Shown in pieces: positions 23,325 to 31,670 of a DNA stretch of 35,653 nt (its first letter is position 1; each line of letters starts with the position of its first letter). A program made the position numbers and the translations under genes. Origin of the DNA: Bifidobacterium breve. Lineage in GTDB: Bacteria; Actinomycetota; Thermoleophilia; Miltoncostaeales; Miltoncostaeaceae. The notes under the pieces are model-generated. The model was given only the letters and a program-made list of their open reading frames with translations, had not been told where the DNA came from and did no database searches. The stretch lies in assembly GCA_945861935.1 (NCBI GenBank), contig CAMAVU010000011.1, forward strand, positions 1 to 35,653, written 5' to 3'.

Positions 23325-25454
23325 GTGCTCGACCGAATAGCGCGCGCGTCGTTCGCGCACCCGGTACGGATACTCCTCATCGCCCTGGCCCTTGCGGCGG
23401 TTGCCCTCGGGGTCGGGATGTCACTCATCGGCGGTCTGTCGGCGAGCGGCTTCAACGACCCCGACTCCAATGCGCTCCTGGCGCACGACGAGATCGTTGC
23501 GGCCACGGGTGCTGCGGCCGTCCCGTCGCTGGTCGCCGTGGTGGATCCGGGCGCCCTCATTGCATCGCCCGAGGGGGCCGTCGCCGTCGCGCGCGTGGTG
23601 CGGGCGGTGGACGACGACCCGGCTGTGGCACGCGTGGTGGGCCCGGGTCCGGCCAGCCCGCAACTGATCTCCCTCGACGGTACGAAGGCCGGTGTGGTCG
23701 CGTACTTCGGGGACATCGACGAGGACGACGCCCAGGCCGCCGCCGCACGTCTGGATGACCGGCTCAGGCAGATGCCCGGCGTCACGGTGGGTGGCGGGTG
23801 GACGGCGGCTGCCCAGACCGGCGCCATGGTGGGCGAGGATCTGCTGCTCGCCGAACTGATCGCGTTCCCCCTCCTGTTCCTGGTCTCGCTGTGGGTATTC
23901 CGGGGATTCGTGGCGGCCCTGCTGCCACCCCTGATGGGCGCGCTCGTCATCTTCGGCGGCTTCTTCCTGCTCGGTGTCGGCGACGAGGTCATGGGCCTGT
24001 CGGTGTACGCGCTCAACCTCGTCACCGGTCTGGGTCTGGGTCTTGCAATCGACTACAGCCTGCTGATGGTCTCGCGATATCGCGAGGAGATCGCCCGGCA
24101 CGGGCCCGGAGTCCGGGCGCTGGAGGTGACGCTGCGTACGGCGGGTAAGAGTGTGGTCTTCAGCGCCGTCACCGTCGCGGCCGCGCTCGCCGCGCTGATG
24201 ATCTTCCCCCAGAACTTCCTGTTCTCGATGGGGTTCGGCGGGCTGGTGGTGGGGGTGGTGGCCGCGATCGTGGCCGTCGGGGTGCTGCCCGCCCTGCTGG
24301 CGCTGCTGGGATCGCGCGTGAACTCTCTGGCTCCCCGTCGCTGGCGGGCGCACAGTGAGGCGGCCGATCGCGTGGAGCAGTCGGGGGTCTGGTACCGCCT
24401 GTCGCACGTCGTGATGCGGCGTCCGGCCATCGTGGCGGTCGCCACCGCCGCAGTCATGGTGCTGCTTGCGCTGCCGGCGCTCGGCGTGCGGTTCACCACC
24501 ACCGATGCCCGCGTGCTTCCCGCGGACGCGAGCGCGCGTCAGGTGGACAACGTGTTCGACCGGGAGTTCCCGGGTGGTAACGCAGCCCCCATCTTCCTGG
24601 CGGTGCGCGCACCGGACACCCCTGCGGCGGCCGCGCGGCTTCTGGACATGACACGGGAGATCGGGCGGCTGCCCGCGGTGGCCTCGGTGCGGCCACCGGT
24701 ATTCGTCGGCGAGGGCACGTGGAAACTGGATGCGACCTCTCGCTACCGGGCGCTCGATGACCGCACGATCACGCTGGTGCAGGACATCCAGGCACTCGAC
24801 GACCCCTACCCCACGAGGGTCGGCGGCTTCACGGCGCTGTTCGTGGACCAGCGGTCCAGCCTCGCCGCGCACCTTCCGTGGGCGGCCCTCGTCATCGTGG
24901 CGGTGACGATCGTTGCCCTGTTCCTCATGACGGGGTCGGTGTTGCTGCCGGTGAAGGCCGTCATCATGAACGTGCTCACGCTCGGGGCCACGCTTGGGGT
25001 GCTGGTGCTCATCTTTCAGGACGGCCGCCTTGAGGGCTTCCTTCACTACGACAGCCAGGGCGCCGTGGACCTGACCCAGCCCATCCTCATCGGGGCGCTC
25101 GCGTTCGGCCTGTCCACGGACTATGCGGTGTTCCTGCTGTCGCGCATCAAGGAGATCCGTGACGCCGGGGGCGGGGAGCGCGAGTCGGTCGCGCTCGGCC
25201 TGCAGCGCACGGGGCGTGTGGTCACGGCGGCCGCACTGCTGTTCTGCATCGCCATGGGCGCGTTCGCCATCTCGCGCATCGTCATCATCAAGGAACTCGG
25301 CATCGGCACCGCGCTGGCGGTCGCGCTGGATGCAACGGCGGTCCGCGCCCTGCTCGTGCCGTCCCTGATGGCGCTGTTCGGGAAATGGAACTGGTGGGCC
25401 CCCGGCCCGCTCCGCAGGCTGCATGCACGGATCGGGGTGAGAGAGAGCGGCTGA
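23325..25454 (+). CDS. MMPL family RND-type transporter
   Basis: This 709-aa transporter has two repeats of one helix, a periplasmic domain and a five-helix bundle, the MMPL/HAE3 layout. The conserved proton-relay-type segments are GLGLGLAIDYSLLMVSRYREE in the first half and ALAFGLSTDYAVFLLSRIKE in the second. MMPL proteins move lipids, siderophores or drugs across the actinobacterial membrane, powered by protons. It is shorter than the mycobacterial proteins (~950 aa) and close to bacterial HAE3 size. It directly follows the secreted-protein cluster, but no lipid-synthesis gene is adjacent, so the substrate is open. Confidence 0.93.
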   Translation: MLDRIARASFAHPVRILLIALALAAVALGVGMSLIGGLSASGFNDPDSNALLAHDEIVAATGAAAVPSLVAVVDPGALIASPEGAVAVARVVRAVDDDPAVARVVGPGPASPQLISLDGTKAGVVAYFGDIDEDDAQAAAARLDDRLRQMPGVTVGGGWTAAAQTGAMVGEDLLLAELIAFPLLFLVSLWVFRGFVAALLPPLMGALVIFGGFFLLGVGDEVMGLSVYALNLVTGLGLGLAIDYSLLMVSRYREEIARHGPGVRALEVTLRTAGKSVVFSAVTVAAALAALMIFPQNFLFSMGFGGLVVGVVAAIVAVGVLPALLALLGSRVNSLAPRRWRAHSEAADRVEQSGVWYRLSHVVMRRPAIVAVATAAVMVLLALPALGVRFTTTDARVLPADASARQVDNVFDREFPGGNAAPIFLAVRAPDTPAAAARLLDMTREIGRLPAVASVRPPVFVGEGTWKLDATSRYRALDDRTITLVQDIQALDDPYPTRVGGFTALFVDQRSSLAAHLPWAALVIVAVTIVALFLMTGSVLLPVKAVIMNVLTLGATLGVLVLIFQDGRLEGFLHYDSQGAVDLTQPILIGALAFGLSTDYAVFLLSRIKEIRDAGGGERESVALGLQRTGRVVTAAALLFCIAMGAFAISRIVIIKELGIGTALAVALDATAVRALLVPSLMALFGKWNWWAPGPLRRLHARIGVRESG

Positions 25455-25465
25455 GTCGCTATTGT
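25437..25465 (+). promoter_or_regulatory. Possible rplY promoter
   Basis: GTGAGA at 25437–25442 and TATTGT at 25460–25465, spaced by 17 bases, each match consensus at four of six positions. They lie at the end of the MMPL gene and 40 bases before rplY. Confidence 0.35.
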
Positions 25466-25504
25466 CCCCCGTCGGTCCGGACCAGTCCTCGGAGGCCTCA
25501 CCTG

Positions 25505-26143
25505 ATGTCGCAGCACGTTCCCCTTACTGTCAGCACCCGCGAGGCGCGCGGCAGCGCCGCGAACCGGCGCCTGCGCAAGGAGGGACGCCTGCCCGGTGTC
25601 CTCTACCAGCCCGGGGGCGACTCGCTCGCCTTCGAGGCCGATGAGTACGAGGTGCGCCGCCTCATCCGTCGTGGCGGTATCCGCTCGGCGGTCGTCGAAC
25701 TGACGGTGGACTCAGGCTCCCCCCGCACGGTGCTGTTCAAGCAGTGGGACACCGACCCGGTGCGTGATCAGATCACTCACCTCGACCTGCAGGAGGTCGA
25801 CTTGGCCGTCGAGGTCGAGGCCGATGTACCGGTGCTGCTGGAGGGGATCGCACAGGGCGTCCGTGACGGCGGCATCCTGGACCAGACGGCGCTCACCATC
25901 CGCGTGCGCGCACTGCCGGATGTCCTCCCACGCGCCATTGAGTTCGATGTCACCGCGATCGAGTTGGGCGCGACGGTGCACGCCGTGGACCTCATCATGC
26001 CCGCGGGCGTGACCATGGTGACCGAGCCCGAGCACGGGGTCGCGTCGGTGATGCTCACCCGCGCGAGCCTGTCGGGTGAGGGCGGGGCCTCTGGCGATGG
26101 CTCGATGTCGGCCGACGGGGCCGCGGAGCACGAGGGCGAGTAG
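25505..26143 (+). CDS. rplY: 50S ribosomal protein L25 (Ctc/TL5 type)
   Basis: L25 binds 5S rRNA in the large subunit. This is the long general-stress (Ctc/TL5) form with two domains. The N-terminal 5S-binding part carries REARGSAANRRLRKEGRLPGV and the C-terminal beta domain carries VEVEADVPVLLEGIAQGVRDGG. At 212 aa it has an acidic, Ser/Gly-rich tail typical of the longer forms. GGAGG at 25491–25495 precedes ATG 25505. pth follows after six bases, a conserved pairing. Confidence 0.95.
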   Translation: MSQHVPLTVSTREARGSAANRRLRKEGRLPGVLYQPGGDSLAFEADEYEVRRLIRRGGIRSAVVELTVDSGSPRTVLFKQWDTDPVRDQITHLDLQEVDLAVEVEADVPVLLEGIAQGVRDGGILDQTALTIRVRALPDVLPRAIEFDVTAIELGATVHAVDLIMPAGVTMVTEPEHGVASVMLTRASLSGEGGASGDGSMSADGAAEHEGE

Positions 26144-26149
26144 GGGCCC

Positions 26150-26824
26150 GTGGCGGACGCGGCAGCCGAGCCGCCGGTCCGCCTGGTGGTGGGGCTTGGG
26201 AACCCGGGTGCCCGGTACGCACGCACGCGCCACAATTCCGGCCAGCGGGTGGTGCAGGCTCTGGCTCTGCGCCTGAGTGCCCCCCGGTTCGCGGGGCGCT
26301 ACGCCGGTGAGTTCTCCGAGGCGCGCGGTCCCCGCGGTTCCGTGGCGCTCCTGGTGCCGACGACGTTCATGAATGATTCCGGGTCGTCGGTCGGCCCCGC
26401 GGTCGGCGGGTTGCGGATCACCCCCGAGCAGGTGCTCGTGGTGCATGACGACATCGATGTGCCCTTCGGCGAGATCCGGGGCAAGAGGGGTGGGGGGCAT
26501 GGCGGGCACAACGGTCTGCGCTCGATCGTGCAGGGTCTTGGCAGCCACGACTTCCTGCGGGTGCGCGTGGGCGTGGGGCGTCCCGGGCCGGGCTTCCGCG
26601 GAGATGAGGCCGATTGGGTGCTGGGGCCCTTCGACGAGCCCGTGGTCCAGGTGGATGATCTTCTCGCCCGCAGTCTGGCGATGACTGAGGCCGTGCTGGA
26701 TCACGGTATGGATGAGGCAGTCGCGCGCTTCCACGCCCGCCCGCCGGGTGAACGCGCCCGCGCACGGGCAACCCGGCCCGACACCCCGGGGACAGTCCCC
26801 GAGGTGGGTGGGGGAGACTCCTGA
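26150..26824 (+). CDS. pth: Peptidyl-tRNA hydrolase
   Basis: Pth frees tRNA from peptidyl-tRNA released by stalled ribosomes. The catalytic His28 lies in RTRHNSGQ. LVVGLGNPGARY, PTTFMNDSG, VVHDDIDVPFGEIR and GGGHGGHNGLRSI are all present. The start is GTG 26150. The protein is 224 aa, about 30 longer than usual. The last ~14 residues are encoded by a GGGGACAGTCCCC-family palindrome and the G-rich stretch after it. The end of the gene also carries the GGGGGAG run that appears to serve as ribosome binding site for mfd. Confidence 0.95.
   Translation: MADAAAEPPVRLVVGLGNPGARYARTRHNSGQRVVQALALRLSAPRFAGRYAGEFSEARGPRGSVALLVPTTFMNDSGSSVGPAVGGLRITPEQVLVVHDDIDVPFGEIRGKRGGGHGGHNGLRSIVQGLGSHDFLRVRVGVGRPGPGFRGDEADWVLGPFDEPVVQVDDLLARSLAMTEAVLDHGMDEAVARFHARPPGERARARATRPDTPGTVPEVGGGDS
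26787..26801. repeat. GGGGACAGTCCCC-family palindrome inside the 3' end of pth
   Basis: CGGGGAC and GTCCCCG flank a single A. It is the only copy seen here that is translated, encoding part of the extra C-terminal tail of Pth. Confidence 0.75.
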
Positions 26825-29800
26825 GCACGGCTGCACGATCCATTGACCGGCTGTTGCTCGGGTCGGAGCCCGTGGCGCAGGCGGCCGATCGCCTCCTGGC
26901 GGGGCAACCGGCGGGCGCGCTCCTCATCGGTCGCCCGGCGTGGCCCCTCGTGCTGGCCGCCATCGCCCGGAGGGCCGGGTATCCGCTGCTGCTGGTGCCC
27001 GCACGCGACGAGGAGGCACGCGACCTGGCCACCGACCTCGCCGTGCTGCTGGGGGACGACCACGTGTCGCTGTGGCCATCACGGGGGGCGCCCGCAGGAG
27101 GCGGGGTGGGGATCTCGCCGCACCTCACCGGCCAGCGTGCTCGCGCGGCCGGGCTGCTGGGCCACGCGGGGCACGTGGTCGTGGCGTCGGCCCCGGCTCT
27201 GGCCGAGCGCATCCCGTCCGTCCGGGATCGCGCCGGGATCGTTGTGGTGCAGGCGGGCGAGCGTCTGGATCAGGACGCCCTCGTCAATCGCCTCGCACGC
27301 ATGGGCTATGAGCGCACGGTGCAGGTTGAGGAGCGTGGTGAGATGGCCGTGCGCGGAAGCCTCGTGGACGTGTACCCGTCCACGGCCGCCGGTCCGGTGC
27401 GCATCGACTGGTTCGGTGACGAGGTCGAGTCCATCCGCGCCTTCTCCCCGTTCACGCAGAAGACCATCCGTCCGCTGTCGCAGATCGAGGTGTGGGCCGC
27501 CGCCGAGGACCCCGGTGCCGCGCTGGTGGATCCGCTGGATGACCCCGGGGCCGGTGAGGCCCGGGTGGTGCGTCTGGCGCCAGACGATTACGGGCGTGCC
27601 ATGCGCGACGCGCTGGAGCGGTTCGAGGAGGAGGCCGCCGCAGGTGCCCTCGCCGACCCCGACGTTCTGATGGTGCGCCTCGGGTTGGCCGCGGTGCTCG
27701 ACGTGGCCGTACCTGCGGGGGCCGGGGATGCCGCCTTCGACGCCCTGGAGGCGCGCTTCCCCACGCGGGGGCTCGCCGAGGCCGAGGCGGAGATGGCGCG
27801 GCTTTCGTCGGGCGGTGGGCGTCTCGTCGTGTGCTTTGCCCGGCGCGGGGACATGGAGCGCACGCAGGGGCTCCTCACGAAGGTGAAGCCCGTCATCCTT
27901 GATGCCGACGGGCGCATGCCGGGCCCCGGCACCGTGGCCTTCGCGCACCTCGACCTGCGCACGGGGTTCGTGTCGCGCGCCCTTGGGCTGGCCGTGGTGC
28001 CCGACGCGGCCCTCATCCGGCGTCGTCCGGCGGCGCGGGTGCCCATCCGCCATGGCCGCCGCATCCAGTCGTTCCTGGATCTGCGGGTCGGCGACCACGT
28101 GGTGCACGAGGACCACGGCATCGGTCGTCTGGAGCGTTTCGAGACCCGCACGGTGGCCAACGTCACGCGTGACTATCTGGCGCTGGTGTTCGCGGGGGAC
28201 GACCGGCTATTCGTCCCGCACGACCACCTGGACAAGGTGGCGCGGTACGTGGGATCCGATGGCAGCGACCCGTCGCTCTCGAAGCTCGGGGGGAAGGCGT
28301 GGGCCACCCTGAAGGCCCGGGCCCGCGAGTCGGTGCGCGAGATGGCCGGAGAACTCATCGCGCTGTACGAGGCCCGGGGGCGGGCCGAGGGCTTCGCCTT
28401 CCCGCCAGACGACGAACTCTCGATGGAGTTCGAGCGGCGCTTCCCCTATCGGGAGACCCCCGACCAGCAGCGCGCAATCGACGAGGTCACGGACGACATG
28501 GAGCGCCCCGCTCCCATGGACCGGTTGCTGTGCGGTGACGTCGGCTTCGGCAAGACCGAGATCGCCATGCGCGCCGCCTTCAAGGCGGCTGCGGGAGGCA
28601 AGCAGGTGCTGGTGCTCGTGCCGACGACGCTGCTGGCCCAGCAGCACCTTGCCACCTTCCGCGAGCGGTTCGGCGACCTTCCCGCGAGCGTGGATATGGT
28701 CAACCGGTTCCGTACCGCGGGGCAGGTCAAGGCGACGCTCGGCCGCTTTCGCGCCGGCGAGTTGGACGTTCTGATCGGCACCCATCGGGTGCTCTCGCTC
28801 GACGTGCAGCCGAAGGATCTCGGCCTGGTCATCGTGGACGAGGAACAGCGCTTCGGGGTGGCGCAGAAGGAGGCGCTGCGCCAGTTGCGGCTGAGGGTGG
28901 ACGTGCTGTCCCTGAGCGCGACGCCCATTCCCCGCACGCTGCAGATGTCGCTCTCCGGCCTGCGTGACATCTCGGTGATCGAGACCCCGCCGCCCGGCCG
29001 CCGCCCGATCGCCACGCACGTCGGCGAGTTCGACGCCGAGATCGTCATTCAGGCCCTCACGCGCGAGAAGGCGCGCGGTGGCCAGGTCTTCTATCTGCAT
29101 AACCGTGTGGAGACCATCGAGGAGGCCGCCCTCCGGGTACGCCAGATGGTGCCTGACCTCGAGGTGCTGGTGGCCCATGGGCAGATGAACGAGTCGGCCC
29201 TCGAGGACGTGATGCTGGCGTTCGTCCGCGGCGAGGGTGACGTCCTGGTGGCGACGAGCATCATCGAGTCCGGGATCGATATCCCGCGCGCCAACACACT
29301 GGTCGTCGAGCACGCCGATGCCCTTGGCCTGAGCCAGTTGCACCAGATCCGTGGCCGGGTGGGACGCTCGGACGTGACCGCGCATGCCTATCTCTTCTAC
29401 GCCGACGCAGACAGCATCACCCGCGATGCCGCCGCCCGGCTCCGCGCCGTGGCCGACTACACCGATCTGGGCAGCGGGCTCCGCATCGCGATGCGCGACC
29501 TGGAGATCCGCGGCGCGGGCAATCTCCTCGGCGACGAGCAGAGCGGCCAGGTGGCTGCGGTGGGCTTCGAGATGTACGTGTCCATGTTGCAGGACGCCAT
29601 CGCCCAGGGGCGCGGCGAGGCGCCCCCGGAGGAGGAGGTGCGCGTGGACATCCCGGTCTCCGCGTACATCCCCGCCGAGTACGTGCCGTTCGAGGCCGCC
29701 AAGATCGACCTGCACCGCCGCATCGCCCTGACCGTGGACGCCGAAGCCCTCGCACGCGTGGCCAGCGAGATCGAGGACCGCTTCGGCGAACCCCCGCCGC

Positions 29801-30075
29801 CCGTCGAGGCCCTGTTGCAGGTGCAGCGGTTGCGCATCCTCCTGCGCCAGGCCGGGGCCCGTCAGGCCTCGGCCCGATCGGGCCGCATCGTCATCGGCCC
29901 CGCCGCACTCGACTCGGGACGGATGCGTGCGCTGCGTGATGGCGTGGACGGGGCCCTCTACTCCACCGGCGACAGCCTCATCAGCATTCCCGCGCCCTCT
30001 GGCCCATCCGAGCGCATCGCCGCCGCCATCGCCGCCCTCGAGGTCGTCACGGCGCCAGCCGTGCAGGTGGCATGA
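26821..30075 (+). CDS. mfd: Transcription-repair coupling factor Mfd
   Basis: Mfd removes RNA polymerase stalled at lesions and recruits UvrA. The 1084-aa protein has the UvrB-like N-terminal region, the CarD-like polymerase-interaction domain from about residue 420 (LRVGDHVVHEDHGIGRLERF), and a RecG-type helicase core. The Walker A motif GDVGFGKTE lies near 573, VDEEQRFG near 672 and LSATPIPRTLQMSLSG after it. The C-terminal TRCF domain follows. The best start is CTG 26821, which overlaps the pth stop (CTGA) and has GGGGAG four bases upstream. TTG 26854 is a weaker alternative that would remove 11 residues. The membrane-protein gene starts inside its stop (ATGA). Confidence 0.96.
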   Translation: MSTAARSIDRLLLGSEPVAQAADRLLAGQPAGALLIGRPAWPLVLAAIARRAGYPLLLVPARDEEARDLATDLAVLLGDDHVSLWPSRGAPAGGGVGISPHLTGQRARAAGLLGHAGHVVVASAPALAERIPSVRDRAGIVVVQAGERLDQDALVNRLARMGYERTVQVEERGEMAVRGSLVDVYPSTAAGPVRIDWFGDEVESIRAFSPFTQKTIRPLSQIEVWAAAEDPGAALVDPLDDPGAGEARVVRLAPDDYGRAMRDALERFEEEAAAGALADPDVLMVRLGLAAVLDVAVPAGAGDAAFDALEARFPTRGLAEAEAEMARLSSGGGRLVVCFARRGDMERTQGLLTKVKPVILDADGRMPGPGTVAFAHLDLRTGFVSRALGLAVVPDAALIRRRPAARVPIRHGRRIQSFLDLRVGDHVVHEDHGIGRLERFETRTVANVTRDYLALVFAGDDRLFVPHDHLDKVARYVGSDGSDPSLSKLGGKAWATLKARARESVREMAGELIALYEARGRAEGFAFPPDDELSMEFERRFPYRETPDQQRAIDEVTDDMERPAPMDRLLCGDVGFGKTEIAMRAAFKAAAGGKQVLVLVPTTLLAQQHLATFRERFGDLPASVDMVNRFRTAGQVKATLGRFRAGELDVLIGTHRVLSLDVQPKDLGLVIVDEEQRFGVAQKEALRQLRLRVDVLSLSATPIPRTLQMSLSGLRDISVIETPPPGRRPIATHVGEFDAEIVIQALTREKARGGQVFYLHNRVETIEEAALRVRQMVPDLEVLVAHGQMNESALEDVMLAFVRGEGDVLVATSIIESGIDIPRANTLVVEHADALGLSQLHQIRGRVGRSDVTAHAYLFYADADSITRDAAARLRAVADYTDLGSGLRIAMRDLEIRGAGNLLGDEQSGQVAAVGFEMYVSMLQDAIAQGRGEAPPEEEVRVDIPVSAYIPAEYVPFEAAKIDLHRRIALTVDAEALARVASEIEDRFGEPPPPVEALLQVQRLRILLRQAGARQASARSGRIVIGPAALDSGRMRALRDGVDGALYSTGDSLISIPAPSGPSERIAAAIAALEVVTAPAVQVA

Positions 30076-30656
30076 GCTACCTCATCCTCTCCCTCATCGC
30101 GATGGGGTTCGCGTTGATTCCCCTTCCGCTGTTCCCGTCATGGGTGGTGGTGGCGTACATGGTCGTGCAGTTCGACCTTCGGTTCATGCCGGCGATCCTC
30201 GTAGGCGCTCTGGGCACCACGGCTGGCCGGGTCATCCTGGTGGCGGTCTCGCGGGTGGCGGGCCACCGCATGCTGGGGTCGTGGTCGCGGGGCAATCTGG
30301 AATACCTGCACGGGAGGCTTGAGGGAGCCGCGGGAAACCTGGGAATCGCCGTGCTGCTGGGGGCGTCCCCGCCGCCCGCGGGTGTGCTGTTCGTGCTGGC
30401 CGGGCTCATGCGCATCCGGCTGTGGCTCGTGGCCGCGTCTGTCTTCGTCGGGCGGTGCATCGGTTACATCATCAGCGTCGGCGGTACCAGCCTGGCGGCC
30501 ACGCATCTGGCCGAGAAACTGCGGGGGGTGGTCGGCCCGTGGTCGGTCGTCCTGGCGGTCGTCATCATCGCGGGCGTGCTGGTGCTCGTGCTGCGCATCG
30601 ACTACCGGGTGCTGCTCGAGGAGCGGAGGCTCCGCCTGCATCGCGGGCGCCGGTAG
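30072..30656 (+). CDS. Multi-pass membrane protein, VTT/DedA-like
   Basis: This 194-aa protein has about five hydrophobic segments. The middle part (GALGTTAGRVILVAVSRVAG, GASPPPAGVLFVLAGLMRI, ASVFVGRCIGYI) resembles the VTT/DedA group, which includes phospholipid scramblase or flippase-like proteins, but the match is partial. It ends with a basic tail. Its ATG overlaps the mfd stop (ATGA). Its TAG stop begins the TAGAGT hexamer of the SurA-like gene. The membrane location is firm; the family is moderate. Confidence 0.65.
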   Translation: MSYLILSLIAMGFALIPLPLFPSWVVVAYMVVQFDLRFMPAILVGALGTTAGRVILVAVSRVAGHRMLGSWSRGNLEYLHGRLEGAAGNLGIAVLLGASPPPAGVLFVLAGLMRIRLWLVAASVFVGRCIGYIISVGGTSLAATHLAEKLRGVVGPWSVVLAVVIIAGVLVLVLRIDYRVLLEERRLRLHRGRR

Positions 30657-30659
30657 AGT
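30654..30659 (+). promoter_or_regulatory. -10 hexamer of a leaderless promoter for the SurA-like gene (overlaps a stop codon)
   Basis: TAGAGT lies eight bases before GTG 30668. Its TAG is the stop of the upstream membrane-protein gene. Confidence 0.45.
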
Positions 30660-30667
30660 GCCCCGCC

Positions 30668-31663
30668 GTGACCCGGGCCCGCCACCTCGCCATCCTCGTG
30701 CTGACCGCCGCCGTGCTCGGCGCAGTCTCCCTCGCCGGGTGCGGCGGCAGCAGCCTGCCTGACGGGGTGGTGGCCCGCGTGGGCGACCAGGACATCTCGC
30801 AGGCCGAACTCGATCAGATCGTCAACCAGCAGGCGCAGGCGGCCGAGCAGCAGGGGCAGGCGTTCTCCGAGCCCGGCAGCGAGGAGTACGCGACCGTCCA
30901 GCGCCTGGCCGTCGAGGGTCTCGTGTTCACGAGGATCGTCCTCCTCGAGGCAGAGAAGTGCGGCACGCCCTGCGTCGCCACCACCGCTGAGGTGGCCGCC
31001 GACCGGAACAGGATCATCAAGGAGAACTTCGGGGGTGACTCCGAGAAGTTCGCGGAGTACCTCACGGAGGAGGGGTTGACCGCCGCCGACGCAGACCGCA
31101 TCATCCGCGCCGGGATCGAGGAGCCGAGGCTCACCGCCCGCGTGACGAAGGGCATCACGGTGACCCCCGCCCAGGCCCTCGCATACTGCGTGGCCCACCC
31201 GGACGAGTTCAAGGAGCCCACCACCCGCGAGGCCTCACACATCCTCGTGAAGACCGAGGCCGAGGCCGAGGCGATCCGCGCCCAGGCGACGACCGCGAAC
31301 TTCGCCGACTTGGCACGGCAGTACTCCACCGACCCCGGCTCCAAGGACCAGGGCGGCGACCTGGGCACCATCCAGACGGGTGCGTTGGTCCCGGAGTTCG
31401 AGAAGGTGGCGCTCGCCCTGGACGATGGCGAGATCTCCGACCCGGTCGAGACCCAGTTCGGCTGGCACATCATCACCGTGAGGGTGAGTCAGGCCCGCGA
31501 CATCCCGTGCGACGAGGCCGAGGCGCAGATCATCTCGTCCCAGACGCAGGTGAAGCGCAACGAGGCGATCCAGAAGTGGCGCACCGGGCTCGTGACGGCG
31601 TGGGCCCCGAAGACGGTCTACGCCGACCCGTCTCTGGAGCCGGTGTCCGGCGCCACCGGGTAG
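30668..31663 (+). CDS. SurA/PrsA-like peptidyl-prolyl isomerase lipoprotein
   Basis: This 331-aa exported folding factor begins with a lipoprotein signal whose lipobox LAGC puts the lipidated cysteine at residue 25. A helical SurA-N-like chaperone region follows (VARVGDQDISQAELDQIVNQ and on). The parvulin domain lies at about residues 190–280: REASHILVKTEAEA, FADLARQYSTDPGSKDQGG, LG, then FGWHIITV. It should fold proteins on the outer face of the membrane. A homologue lies between mfd and mazG in many actinobacteria. mazG starts eight bases after its stop. Confidence 0.92.
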   Translation: MTRARHLAILVLTAAVLGAVSLAGCGGSSLPDGVVARVGDQDISQAELDQIVNQQAQAAEQQGQAFSEPGSEEYATVQRLAVEGLVFTRIVLLEAEKCGTPCVATTAEVAADRNRIIKENFGGDSEKFAEYLTEEGLTAADADRIIRAGIEEPRLTARVTKGITVTPAQALAYCVAHPDEFKEPTTREASHILVKTEAEAEAIRAQATTANFADLARQYSTDPGSKDQGGDLGTIQTGALVPEFEKVALALDDGEISDPVETQFGWHIITVRVSQARDIPCDEAEAQIISSQTQVKRNEAIQKWRTGLVTAWAPKTVYADPSLEPVSGATG

Positions 31664-31670
31664 GTACGGC

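Noticed and set aside
23421-25424. A 667-codon open frame antisense to the MMPL gene
   Set aside because: Its composition (runs of His, Gln, Arg, Asp) is that of a reverse-strand shadow; the sense strand encodes a clear MMPL transporter.
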